Shown here piece by piece: positions 6,493-13,461 of a DNA stretch of 13,845 nucleotides. A program made the translations under genes and the position numbers. The first letter of the stretch is position 1. Each line of letters begins with the position of its first letter. The notes below the pieces were generated by a model. The model worked only from the letters and a program-made list of their open reading frames with translations. It made no database searches and was not told the origin of the DNA. The DNA lies in contig JAKSOJ010000011.1 in the NCBI GenBank assembly GCA_024405645.1, positions 1 through 13,845 on the forward strand, written 5' to 3'. This DNA comes from Phascolarctobacterium sp. (GTDB lineage: Bacteria; Bacillota; Negativicutes; Acidaminococcales; Acidaminococcaceae).

Positions 6493-7383
6493 TTAATCTT
6501 CGTTTACAACTTCTTTAACCTCAATGCCTGCGGGAATTCCACTTTCACAGGGCACATTAGTTTGGCAGAAGCCACAACCATAGCCATCAATATGGTAATT
6601 TTCTTTGATGTAAGGAATGGTCTTACCATGGGAATAAGCCTTACAATTTTTCTTCAAATGCCCATGTTCAAGAGTTAATGCATCCTCGCCAGGACAACGT
6701 TTTACACAAGCCAAGCAAGTTCCTTTAGCAAAATAGAGGCACCATTCATAACGATCTGTATAAGGTCTCTTATCAGCCTTTAACGGAGCTTTGATAATGA
6801 TTGAACCCAAACGATGTGCAATGCCATGACGAGTAATCAGAGCATCATTAAAGCTAAAGGTACCAAGACCAGCGCAGTGTGCAATATGGCGCTCAGACCA
6901 TTTGGAAGTAAAGGTTTGTACCTCGTTTTCCAAGCGAGTCCATTCCGGATGAAGAACCGGTGCCATAACTTCATAACCCATATCGGTCAAAGTTTTAATC
7001 ATATATTTTCTGATGACATCGTTGATAGGTTCGCCAACAACTCTTGCTCTTGCCCAACGTTCACTGGGCATAAGCTCTAAATCGCGCATGGAAGCCTTGG
7101 TTGCTTCGGTTTGCGGAATGGACCAGCTAACGATGGTTAATTCTTCTGGTTTTGCATTACTTTCAGGAAATTGCATATTAAAGATTTCTGCAGGCATCCA
7201 ATGAGTAGTACCACAGCCTCTTCTATCTTTGAATTGACGGAACATGGGATCAGCACCATTAGCAAAACCAACCAAGGGATGTCCCCACATTTTTTCGTCA
7301 CCGAAAGCTTCGCCCATTCTGTTAGCAGGGGTAGTGTCAACAAAATCCTCTATAAGCTTTCTTATCTCAGCTTTAGTAATCAT
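6493..7383 (-). CDS. Epoxyqueuosine reductase-like double 4Fe-4S protein
   Basis: A 296-residue cytoplasmic protein of the COG1600/QueG-like group. Its core has the family's AGLGTFSFNDALITRHGIAH segment (about 171-190) followed by GSIIIKAPL. Eight cysteines could bind two 4Fe-4S clusters: C215, C223, C226 and C230 followed by Pro (CLACVKRCP), then C247, C270, C273 and C279 (CGFCQTNVPC). The second set is CxxC-x5-C rather than the usual CxxC-x3-CP. Start: ATG at 7383, 7 bases after GGAG in a purine-rich ribosome site; upstream in-frame codons are untranslated leader containing the promoter. True QueG enzymes reduce epoxyqueuosine in tRNA using cobalamin; this divergent relative, with no other queuosine genes nearby, could act on a different substrate, so the symbol queG is withheld. 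Relatives also include the reductive dehalogenase catalytic fold. Confidence 0.75.
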   Translation of the reverse strand: MITKAEIRKLIEDFVDTTPANRMGEAFGDEKMWGHPLVGFANGADPMFRQFKDRRGCGTTHWMPAEIFNMQFPESNAKPEELTIVSWSIPQTEATKASMRDLELMPSERWARARVVGEPINDVIRKYMIKTLTDMGYEVMAPVLHPEWTRLENEVQTFTSKWSERHIAHCAGLGTFSFNDALITRHGIAHRLGSIIIKAPLKADKRPYTDRYEWCLYFAKGTCLACVKRCPGEDALTLEHGHLKKNCKAYSHGKTIPYIKENYHIDGYGCGFCQTNVPCESGIPAGIEVKEVVNED

Positions 7384-7429
7384 AGAAATTCTCCTTCTCC
7401 TAATGAAAATACATTTACGGGGTACTTGT

Positions 7430-7458
7430 ATTGTATCAATAGCAAAGGTTCGTGTAAA
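7430..7458 (-). promoter_or_regulatory. Promoter of the QueG-like gene
   Basis: On the minus strand TTTACA (7453-7458), 17 bases, then TACAAT (7430-7435) with a TGA extension. The start near 7423 gives a 40-base leader. This placement also shows that the reading frame extending upstream of 7383 is not coding. Confidence 0.75.
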
Positions 7459-7488
7459 GCAATCAAGCGAGAATAATGCAAATTTTCG

Positions 7489-7530
7489 AAAAAATATAGA
7501 GGTCAAAAGCGACTGCAGCCTTTGACCTCT
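7489..7530 (-). terminator. Terminator of the acyltransferase-yitT-cupin operon
   Basis: A 10-pair perfect stem (7498-7507 with 7521-7530) around a 13-base loop, followed on the minus strand by TATATTTTTTCG (six T at 7489-7494). It begins 54 bases past the cupin stop codon and ends about 30 bases before the next gene's -35 box. Confidence 0.85.
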
Positions 7531-7584
7531 TATATGCTTTATTCGAATAATACACTTTTTATTCCCACTAAGGAGTACTCCGAA

Positions 7585-8037
7585 TTATAAATTATAAAAC
7601 TCTTCTATTTCAGGATGCTTTGCGAGAAGATCGTCTTTGGGAATTAACTTCCAACCTTCATATTTAAATCTAGGAACTGTAATGCAAGCTACAAAAGTTC
7701 CATCTTCCGCACCTGGCAAATGCTTTGCACCGAAAACTGTGCCGGCAGGAATATGAACCAAAGGTTCTAAACCCATGCCTACACCCAAAAGCTGTTTACG
7801 AAGTTCCCCAGACGGGTACAAAAGCCATATTTCCAACGGTGTGCCTGCAGAGTGCACCCAATATTCGTCACAATCAATAATATGGAACTGAGAGCTTTCC
7901 TCTGGTCCTAGGTAGTAATAAATGCTACCAGATGCAGGACGCTCGCTAGAATTATCCTCATAATGACGCTCTAAATAGAAGCCATTTTCCTCGTGGGGAA
8001 TCATTCTATATTGTCTAACTAAATCTTCAGCTCGCAT
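7585..8037 (-). CDS. Cupin-fold protein, DUF985 (Cupin_5) family
   Basis: A 150-residue cytoplasmic protein matching the DUF985 cupin layout: SIYYYLGPEESSQFHIIDCDEYW (split here as strand, then FHxxxxDEYW, with candidate metal or ligand residues H52 and E58), the LEIWLLYPSGE strand pair, a PLVHIPAGTVFGA strand with the proline-glycine turn, and a closing ACITVPRFKYEGW. The family is structurally known as a sugar-epimerase-like cupin, but most members have no proven reaction. ATG at 8037 follows AAGGAG by 7 bases. It is last in the operon, 39 bases after yitT, and is followed by a strong terminator. A link to envelope carbohydrate would fit its neighbours, but that is inference. Confidence 0.85.
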   Translation of the reverse strand: MRAEDLVRQYRMIPHEENGFYLERHYEDNSSERPASGSIYYYLGPEESSQFHIIDCDEYWVHSAGTPLEIWLLYPSGELRKQLLGVGMGLEPLVHIPAGTVFGAKHLPGAEDGTFVACITVPRFKYEGWKLIPKDDLLAKHPEIEEFYNL

Positions 8038-8076
8038 TCTATTGCTCCTTATGCCAAAATCAAGTCCCTGGCTAAA

Positions 8077-8952
8077 TTAATTCGGACTAGAATATCTATC
8101 GTAAGAATAACCCCTACCAAGTACGCTATGTACTTCGTTAATAATAATGAAAGCAGTAGGATCTATTTCTTTAATGATGCGTTTCATCTCACCAACCTTT
8201 TCGTAGGGCATGATGGAAAGAATTGGCTTAAATTCTATTTTTTTATAACCTGATTCACCAGTTAAAAGAGTAACACCCACGTCAAGATCGTCAATGAGTG
8301 CTCTACGTACCTTTTCGTAATCTTCAGAGAAGATAATGACTTGAATTTCTCCTGTACCATAAGTAACAACCTTACCTACAATAAATCCTGTAATGAACAT
8401 TACAAGAATACCATAGAGAATTTCTGGCAAGGATTGATGAATTGCTTGCAATACGATTACGGATACATTGCAAATATTCATTACTAACTCAACAGAAGTT
8501 TTGAACTTTTTGTTGAGAGATATTGCAATGATATCAAGACCTCCAGAGGAAGCGCCGCTGTGAAGAGTTATACCTGTACCTATACCCAAAAGTGCGCCAG
8601 CCACAAAGGTACATAAAAGGTTATCCTTCGAAATGGAAACCAAGGGATATCTCAGGAAAAATTCCAGCATTACCGGAAAGATAAAGCTAACTGCAACTGT
8701 TTTGGCGATAAATGCTCTTCCTACTGCCCACCAACCAAAGCCCAAGAGAGCTACGTTAATAGCAAGTACAGCTGCAGAAAGAGGTATGCCAGTGATATTG
8801 CCAAGAATAACGGCTAAGCCTGTTACGCCTCCTGCAACAAAACCCTGTGGTATAATTACCAACCCAAAGGCGGCTGCACACATAGCAGTACCAACAAGCA
8901 TTTCAATAAATGAAATGGCATGTCCTACCAATTTATTTTTTTCTTTATTCAT
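8077..8952 (-). CDS. YitT-family membrane protein with C-terminal DUF2179 domain
   Basis: A 291-residue inner-membrane protein. About six hydrophobic segments (roughly 12-200) form the YitT/DUF161 core, with its glycine-rich QGFVAGGVTGLAVIL and SGASSGGLDIIAI motifs. A soluble DUF2179 domain follows (about 215-285: IQVIIFSEDYEKVRRAL, then TGESGYKKIEFKPILSIMPY). The family is widespread in Bacillota and its transport or signalling role is unknown. The start ATG at 8952 lies 9 bases beyond the acyltransferase stop, and its ribosome site (GTAGGT) overlaps that stop codon, so translational coupling is likely. The C-terminal domain often ends near the GYSYDR motif, as here. Confidence 0.9.
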   Translation of the reverse strand: MNKEKNKLVGHAISFIEMLVGTAMCAAAFGLVIIPQGFVAGGVTGLAVILGNITGIPLSAAVLAINVALLGFGWWAVGRAFIAKTVAVSFIFPVMLEFFLRYPLVSISKDNLLCTFVAGALLGIGTGITLHSGASSGGLDIIAISLNKKFKTSVELVMNICNVSVIVLQAIHQSLPEILYGILVMFITGFIVGKVVTYGTGEIQVIIFSEDYEKVRRALIDDLDVGVTLLTGESGYKKIEFKPILSIMPYEKVGEMKRIIKEIDPTAFIIINEVHSVLGRGYSYDRYSSPN

Positions 8953-8961
8953 AAAAAAGAC

Positions 8962-10812
8962 CTACTTCTTCTTGTTTTGTTCTTTTTTAGCCTTAGTCAC
9001 GCTTTGCTCCGCAAGGACTTTGGTCATAGTTTCACGTACAAGTTGACCATAAAGCTTAATACCTTCACTGCTAGGATGAATGCGATCTCCAACCAACAGA
9101 TTGGGTTTGTCATGAACAAGATTGTACCAGTTTACAAGGTGAACATTAGGATGATAACCGCAAATGATATTACTTAAATATGCATTGTTAGTATCCTGCC
9201 AAGTGGTATCTGGGCAATAGAAATTAACCCAGAAAATATCACGATCAGGTCCAAGAACATCGAGCAGTTTATTGGTTAACTTTTCATATTGAGCATAGCC
9301 TGCGATGGGACCATTTGTTCCCAAATGAATGAGCACAACCTTGCCCAGTTTACCGCTAGCTTTAAGTTGTTCTGCAATTCTAACGCCTTCGCCAACATAA
9401 CGAGATACTGCAGCATCAATATAACAGCCAGGCAGTTCCTTACGTAGAGCACTAGAAGCACCAAGCATAACAGAGTCACCAATGCAAACAACGCCCCGCA
9501 AATCTACCTGTCCTTTAGCAACATTAACAGCCTGCTCATGTGCAGCCTTTTCTGCAGCTGCATTTTCCGCAGCAAGCTTAGCAGCATTAGCTTTAAGCTG
9601 AGCCTCGAGCTCTGCTTTGACAACGTTCTCCTTGCCGTAGGAGCTCACAAAAGCCCAACCGCCAAAGCACATCAAAAAGATACTCAAAACCGCACAGCCA
9701 CTAAAGGCAAGCTTTTTATAATCTTGCAAATCTGGCTTTGTAAAATATAACTCATTCTTCAAGAGTGCATCTGCCAATTTGTTGCTCCATACGGACAGAA
9801 GGCAAATCACAACCAGTTGTACATAAGCAGAACCAGGGAATCGACCCCAAGACATATGCCCAAAGAGATAGATTACAGGGTATTGCCACAGGAAAATGCC
9901 ATAGGAATATTTTCCAAAGAACTTGCAAACAGGATTCTCTAGCTTTTCTCCCAAATTTGTTCCAGTTACAAGCCAAAGCATCACTCCAAAAAGCAAGGTC
10001 ATAGCAAGCATGCCAAATCGATAAGTAAACCCAATTTGACCATCCATGAACACATAGCTTACAAGGGTAATAACTAGGAGCACAATAGCAAGGATATTGC
10101 CGTTAGTACTTAGCCTAAAAATGCGCCCGCTCTCCTTCTCGCCCATGAAAAGTCCTATGATTGCGCCAAAGAGCAACGCATACACCCTAGTATCAGTGCC
10201 ATAGTACAAACGAGTTACATCAACCTCAGGATTATACATAATCGGCATCAAAGCCGCAGAAGCTATGGCAAGAACTCCCAAAAGTCCAAGCCCAAATTTT
10301 TGACCGAATTGCTTTTTCAAAAACCTATAAATTATATAGAGCAAAGGCCAAACAAAATAGTATTGTAGCTCAATGCCCAAGAACCACAAATGAGTAAAGG
10401 GCGAGCTATTGGTAATACGAGCAAAATAATCCGCATTTTGGTTAATTTGCCACCAGTTGTTATAGCCTAGGAAAACGGAAACGATTTCGTTAAAAATACC
10501 AGATACGCTTTTTGGTAGCAGGAAATAATATGCACCCAATGTAACGAAAACAGTTATGGCAAGTTCTGGATAAATACGCTTGATACGTTTCCAATAATAC
10601 GAAAGCAGATTAAAGGAAGCTTGCGCAGAAGTTGTATAGGCAAGTAAAAAGCCTGTTAAAACAAAGAAAAGGGATACGCCCAAATATCCACCCTTAATAG
10701 TATCAGGGAACATATGGAAAAAGGTTACGCCGCCAATAGCCAACGTTCTAATTGCATCCAACCCTGAAAACTTCTTTTTAGGAGCTATATTCTCAATCTT
10801 ATTTTCTTGCAT
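8962..10812 (-). CDS. OatA-like acyltransferase with C-terminal SGNH domain
   Basis: A 616-residue bipartite envelope enzyme. Residues about 14-390 form the Acyltransferase-3 domain with some ten or eleven membrane spans; visible marks are the early His33 in FFHMF, the GYLGVSLFFVLTGFLLAY loop, RIKRIYP, HLWFLGIELQYY (141-152) and SYGIFLWQYPV. An Ala/Lys/Glu-rich helical linker (about 399-434) leads to an extracytoplasmic SGNH hydrolase-like domain with IGDSVM (Ser447), HLGTN (Asn500) and the catalytic pair DRIHP (Asp576, His579). This is the layout of OatA, which O-acetylates peptidoglycan; polysaccharide or lipid-linked glycan targets are equally possible. ATG at 10812 is the only start, since an in-frame TAA lies 18 bases upstream, but GGGG is 14 bases away, unusually far. 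First gene of an operon with yitT and the cupin. Confidence 0.9.
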   Translation of the reverse strand: MQENKIENIAPKKKFSGLDAIRTLAIGGVTFFHMFPDTIKGGYLGVSLFFVLTGFLLAYTTSAQASFNLLSYYWKRIKRIYPELAITVFVTLGAYYFLLPKSVSGIFNEIVSVFLGYNNWWQINQNADYFARITNSSPFTHLWFLGIELQYYFVWPLLYIIYRFLKKQFGQKFGLGLLGVLAIASAALMPIMYNPEVDVTRLYYGTDTRVYALLFGAIIGLFMGEKESGRIFRLSTNGNILAIVLLVITLVSYVFMDGQIGFTYRFGMLAMTLLFGVMLWLVTGTNLGEKLENPVCKFFGKYSYGIFLWQYPVIYLFGHMSWGRFPGSAYVQLVVICLLSVWSNKLADALLKNELYFTKPDLQDYKKLAFSGCAVLSIFLMCFGGWAFVSSYGKENVVKAELEAQLKANAAKLAAENAAAEKAAHEQAVNVAKGQVDLRGVVCIGDSVMLGASSALRKELPGCYIDAAVSRYVGEGVRIAEQLKASGKLGKVVLIHLGTNGPIAGYAQYEKLTNKLLDVLGPDRDIFWVNFYCPDTTWQDTNNAYLSNIICGYHPNVHLVNWYNLVHDKPNLLVGDRIHPSSEGIKLYGQLVRETMTKVLAEQSVTKAKKEQNKKK

Positions 10813-10840
10813 TTTAAAATAAAAATCCCCTTATTTAAAC

Positions 10841-10855
10841 GGTCGAAAAACGACC
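10841..10855 (-). promoter_or_regulatory. Small leader hairpin before the acyltransferase ribosome site
   Basis: GGTCG and CGACC flank five identical bases (T in the minus-strand RNA sense), a perfect 5-pair stem within the predicted 5' leader and about 15 bases before the AAGGGG ribosome site. It could influence translation or mRNA stability. It is too short and lacks a following T-run for a terminator. Confidence 0.35.
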
Positions 10856-10889
10856 AATGAGTCTAGGAATAATAATCCACCATTATCAA

Positions 10890-10918
10890 AGTATAGCCTA
10901 TTCTTGATTAGTTATCAA
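10890..10918 (-). promoter_or_regulatory. Promoter of the acyltransferase-yitT-cupin operon
   Basis: On the minus strand TTGATA (10913-10918), exactly 17 bases, then TATACT (10890-10895). The predicted leader is about 70 bases. The -35 box lies inside an inverted repeat, CTTGAT-N5-ATCAAG (10903-10919), which is well placed to be a repressor operator. Confidence 0.75.
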
Positions 10919-10919
10919 G
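10903..10919. promoter_or_regulatory. Candidate operator: inverted repeat over the -35 box
   Basis: Perfect 6-base arms CTTGAT and ATCAAG with a 5-base centre, covering the acyltransferase -35 element. The flanks continue partly symmetric (TT on one side, GAA on the other). A dimeric repressor bound here would block RNA polymerase. No regulator gene is in the window. Confidence 0.4.
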
Positions 10920-10970
10920 GAAATTTTGTGCGTAAAAATTGGGAAATACTCCTTCTGGAGAGGCCAAAAC

Positions 10971-11000
10971 TTGACAAAAATTAGATAAAAATGGTAACAT
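10971..11000 (+). promoter_or_regulatory. Upstream promoter (P1) of the 3D-like secreted protein gene
   Basis: Perfect -35 TTGACA (10971-10976), 18 bases, then TAACAT (10995-11000). It would give a leader of about 90 bases. A second TTGACA-based promoter follows 52 bases later. Confidence 0.6.
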
Positions 11001-11022
11001 AGGCGTAAGACTTCTTTCCAAG

Positions 11023-11051
11023 TTGACAAAATTTGCAAATTTTCCTCTATT
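11023..11051 (+). promoter_or_regulatory. Downstream promoter (P2) with palindrome in its spacer
   Basis: Perfect -35 TTGACA (11023-11028), 17 bases, then a weak -10 TCTATT (11046-11051). A 16-base perfect palindrome, AAAATTTGCAAATTTT (11028-11043), fills the spacer and could be an operator. The weak -10 next to a perfect -35 suggests dependence on an activator or lower use than P1. Confidence 0.5.
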
Positions 11052-11095
11052 TTTAGAGATTATTTGTAAAAATCCAAGATAAGGAAACCTGTTTT

Positions 11096-11701
11096 ATGCA
11101 TAAACACATGACAAAAATTCACATCATTGCCCTTAGTCTGACAATTGCTGTTATGGCTTGTATGGGATTTACTTCACCCCAGAAATCCGAAGCAGGCGAT
11201 GCTCAAGCAAAAGTCACACAAAAGCAAGAAATCAAAAAGAATGTAACCAAAACCAAGCATAAAAAACAAGCTGAAGAAGAAGCTAAAAAAGCTGAGGAGG
11301 CCAAAAAGGCAGAAGAGGCCAAGAAAGCCGAAGAAGCCAAAAAGGCTGAGGAAGCCAGACTAGCCGAAGAAGCTAAGAAAACTCCAGACAAGAAAAAGTA
11401 TGGTACCCCTAGCGGAAATCAAATCATGACGGATGGTCGTGTAGTCAATTTCCGTAGCATGGGTGTAATTTACATGCACGGTTATAGATACACCTATTAT
11501 TCCAGCCGAGTGCTCTATCATCACAGAACTCCAGAATGGTATGCTTGCGATGATCATCTTTATCGTACGGCAGATGGTTATATAGTAGTTGCTTCTCGTG
11601 ACCATGCGATTGGAGCCATTGTCCCCACTCCTTTTGGTAAAGGTAAGGTTTTAGATCGTTGCGTTCATAGTGGCAATATTGACATTTATGTTGATTTCTA
11701 A
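11096..11701 (+). CDS. Secreted Lys/Ala/Glu-repeat protein with C-terminal 3D-like domain
   Basis: A 201-residue exported protein. Residues 1-22 form a basic plus hydrophobic signal; VMAC with Cys22 could be a lipoprotein box, otherwise cleavage would follow near residue 33. Residues about 40-100 are a highly charged helical stalk with five near-exact KKAEEA hexapeptides (64-93). Residues about 101-201 form a compact domain rich in aromatics, with C151 and C189, ending in GYIVVAS, TPFGKGKVLDRC (Asp187) and GNIDIYVDF (Asp196). The ending resembles the 3D domain, a double-psi beta-barrel of wall-active enzymes, in which three Asp are conserved; two seem kept and the first is replaced within VVAS. 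This is inference from motif shape. ATG at 11096 follows AAGGA by 10 bases. Divergent from the acyltransferase, so a joint wall role is plausible. Confidence 0.75.
   Translation: MHKHMTKIHIIALSLTIAVMACMGFTSPQKSEAGDAQAKVTQKQEIKKNVTKTKHKKQAEEEAKKAEEAKKAEEAKKAEEAKKAEEARLAEEAKKTPDKKKYGTPSGNQIMTDGRVVNFRSMGVIYMHGYRYTYYSSRVLYHHRTPEWYACDDHLYRTADGYIVVASRDHAIGAIVPTPFGKGKVLDRCVHSGNIDIYVDF
11285..11374 (+). repeat. Five 18-bp units encoding KKAEEA
   Basis: Four KKAEEA units and one variant (RLAEEA) lie in tandem in the stalk of the secreted protein. The units differ at third codon positions (AAA/AAG, GCT/GCA/GCC, GAG/GAA), so the protein pattern is kept while the DNA has drifted, arguing against very recent slippage. 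Confidence 0.9.
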
Positions 11702-11737
11702 TATTGCTTGTGAAAACCAAAACCTCAGGACGATAGT

Positions 11738-11756
11738 ATCAATCCTTTGGATTGAT
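11738..11756. repeat. Perfect hairpin of unknown role after the 3D-like gene
   Basis: ATCAATCC, a TTT loop, then GGATTGAT: an 8-pair stem with a 3-base loop, extendable by four pairs (ATAG/CTAT) across a small internal loop. It is not followed by a T-run on either strand, so it is not a standard terminator. It may protect the mRNA 3' end or bind a protein. Confidence 0.5.
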
Positions 11757-11796
11757 TGCTATACATTACAAAAAATTTAAAATGTAGCAAAAAGAA

Positions 11797-11836
11797 AACT
11801 TCCTCTTACTCAACAAAGTAAGAGGAAGTTATTTTT
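11797..11836. terminator. Strong bidirectional terminator between convergent units
   Basis: A perfect 13-pair stem (11797-11809 with 11818-11830) with an 8-base loop, followed by ATTTTTGTTT on the plus strand and by TTTCTTTTT on the minus strand. It closes the rightward 3D-like gene and the leftward three-gene unit, whose last stop codon is at 11839. Confidence 0.9.
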
Positions 11837-11838
11837 GT

Positions 11839-12591
11839 TTATCGAGTTATTTCACTCCATTTATCCGTTACTACATCGTATTCGAGAATAGTACCAGATG
11901 CATCTACTTGGTAGGTACCTCTCGTTACAATATGATCAGGATGATGCTCAACTAGTTTAATTTCATGAACCTCAGCCAAAGGATTGCCAGTATGCATCAT
12001 AGCAGCGCCCAGGAGTTTGTTGCGGTAGCTAGGATTGTCAATCATAAATCTATACAAAACATACATAGCAGCTTCGCTACTCATTTGAGGGAATTCTGCA
12101 ACATTGATATATTCACCATCAATATCAACACCAGGAGTAGTGCCTTTTTTATTCCACTCAAGCTTAAGACCGGATTCCATGCGATGGTAAACATTAAGAT
12201 TATAGTTAACATCATCAACCTTATTCATATTGATTTTACCACTGTTATCCAGTTTTTGAGTTACTTGACGCTTAACATTCAGCACGTAATTATTGCCATT
12301 GCGCTTGAGATCGCCAATCATCCAAGTCTTGGTTACACTTCCATCAAAACCGCTTTCCTCTCTAGCAATAACCTCGCCCCAGCTATTGGACGGATTATAA
12401 GCATTGTAAACATTCGCTTCTCTGATGAAAAATTCGTTACGCATGGTATGAGCATAGCTACCCTTGAGAATTTGGTCTATTTCGTACGCTTTAGCTTCAG
12501 CAAAACCTACAGAAGCAATACCCAAGCAGCTAACTGCCAGAAGTGCTCCAACAACCAACTTTTTAGATTTTTTTAAAAATGAAAATTTCAT
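11839..12591 (-). CDS. Exported protein of unknown function
   Basis: A 250-residue protein with a classical signal peptide: lysine-rich start (MKFSFLKKSKK), a hydrophobic core to about residue 28, and a likely signal peptidase site after SVGFA near residue 31. The mature part, about 220 residues, is mixed alpha/beta with many aromatic and charged residues, no cysteine, and no motif I can name. It has no lipobox, so it should be free in the periplasm or outside the membrane. ATG at 12591 follows AAGGA at a spacing of about 9. It is the last gene of a three-gene unit, 23 bases after the preceding gene, and ends 3 bases before the strong shared terminator. The middle part (WGEVIAREES, MIGDLKRNGNNYVLNVKR) looks like beta hairpins. 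Confidence 0.75.
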   Translation of the reverse strand: MKFSFLKKSKKLVVGALLAVSCLGIASVGFAEAKAYEIDQILKGSYAHTMRNEFFIREANVYNAYNPSNSWGEVIAREESGFDGSVTKTWMIGDLKRNGNNYVLNVKRQVTQKLDNSGKINMNKVDDVNYNLNVYHRMESGLKLEWNKKGTTPGVDIDGEYINVAEFPQMSSEAAMYVLYRFMIDNPSYRNKLLGAAMMHTGNPLAEVHEIKLVEHHPDHIVTRGTYQVDASGTILEYDVVTDKWSEITR

Positions 12592-12614
12592 AACCCTGCA
12601 TCCTTTTTCAAAAA

Positions 12615-13436
12615 CTATTTTAGTACAAAACGTGTTTCTAAATTAGCAATTTTAAGAACATATTCTCCAGCCTGTAAACGTTCAGGAAGTTCGTATTCAA
12701 TTTCATTTGAACTATTAGCTGAAACCTTCGCCTTTTTATCCATTTGCTTCTCGGAGATCAAAATTTGTTCGTCACCTTGTTTATAAAGCTTATAGGATAA
12801 GGGTATTTCCTGCTGATTTTTTAGCCCATTAGCAATACGTACATTCATTATCTTGCCATGGTAATCGAAAACCTCCATAGCAAGCTTTCCTTCTACAGGG
12901 CGTTTCAAATTATTGGCCTCAGCATTTGGATTAGGAACTGGAAGTCCTGGAAGTTTTTCACCCTTTTTGCATTGTGCACCAATATAGGTAAGAATTTCCT
13001 TGACGCCCAAACGTGTATCTTCGGAAAGCATTTGTTCGGAATCAAATCTGACTCGCTTATTTTCGAACTCAAAGGTATATGAGCTAGAACCTTTATCCAA
13101 AACCTTAAAAGGCGATTTAAAGGCTTTATCACTATTTCCCATTTTATGCTTATTGAAAATACCTTGGATATCGGATAATACGGCCTTTGGAACCTTGTAT
13201 TCTTGAGCAACAGCGTCTAAACCATGCCAAGCCTTGCCACCAGTAACTATTAACGCATAATCCTTATCTAAAGATTTTACTGTAGTATAGCGATAACCAC
13301 CACGCATGTCACCACCACTGCTATAGTAAAACTCTATTAGTGGTTTATCTATGGTACCAAAAGCCCAAAAGCTAACAGCCCAAATACCTATTCCACAAGC
13401 TAAAGCACCCAAAATAAGTGTCATCTTTTTCTTCAT
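12615..13436 (-). CDS. Membrane-anchored protein of unknown function, possible C-terminal Ig-like domain
   Basis: A 273-residue protein with one N-terminal membrane segment (about 5-27), no clear cleavage site, and an extracytoplasmic remainder. The first outer part (about 33-155) has an SSGGDMRGGYRYTTVKS motif and a helix-strand section. A proline-rich hinge (PGLPVPNPNAEANN, about 163-176) leads to a beta-rich C-terminal part (about 180-273) ending in LQAGEYVLKIANLETRFVLK, which resembles the final strands of bacterial Ig-like domains. That resemblance is by eye only. Start: ATG at 13436 with AAAGAGAG 6 bases upstream; the in-frame TTG at 13442 abuts that site and is rejected. It lies 25 bases after the first gene of the unit, so cotranscription is very likely. 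Confidence 0.7.
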   Translation of the reverse strand: MKKKMTLILGALACGIGIWAVSFWAFGTIDKPLIEFYYSSGGDMRGGYRYTTVKSLDKDYALIVTGGKAWHGLDAVAQEYKVPKAVLSDIQGIFNKHKMGNSDKAFKSPFKVLDKGSSSYTFEFENKRVRFDSEQMLSEDTRLGVKEILTYIGAQCKKGEKLPGLPVPNPNAEANNLKRPVEGKLAMEVFDYHGKIMNVRIANGLKNQQEIPLSYKLYKQGDEQILISEKQMDKKAKVSANSSNEIEYELPERLQAGEYVLKIANLETRFVLK

Positions 13437-13461
13437 AGCCAACTCTCTTTGTTAAATCAAA

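Noticed and set aside
7384..7506. N-terminal extension of 41 residues on the QueG-like protein
   Set aside because: The stretch contains a clear promoter and a strong ribosome site just before the ATG at 7383, and the extra residues do not match the family.
8633..9046. 137-residue plus-strand open frame across the yitT/acyltransferase junction
   Set aside because: It overlaps two well-supported family members on the other strand; its proline/alanine-rich product is a typical reverse-frame shadow.
10941..10965. CTCC-TTCT-GGAG hairpin as a terminator in the divergent spacer
   Set aside because: A four-pair stem with no T-run is too weak, and it lies upstream of both divergent promoters' transcripts.
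11285..11374. Tandem 18-bp units as a CRISPR-like or satellite repeat
   Set aside because: There are no spacers, the units are in coding frame and differ at synonymous positions, so this is a protein repeat.
11203..11391. Minus-strand frame encoding repeated FLASSA units
   Set aside because: It is the antisense reading of the KKAEEA repeat stalk and has no ribosome site.
11965..12576. Long 203-residue open frame on the plus strand opposite the exported protein gene
   Set aside because: It lies wholly antisense to a gene with a signal peptide, ribosome site and operon context, and its product has no recognisable composition or motif.
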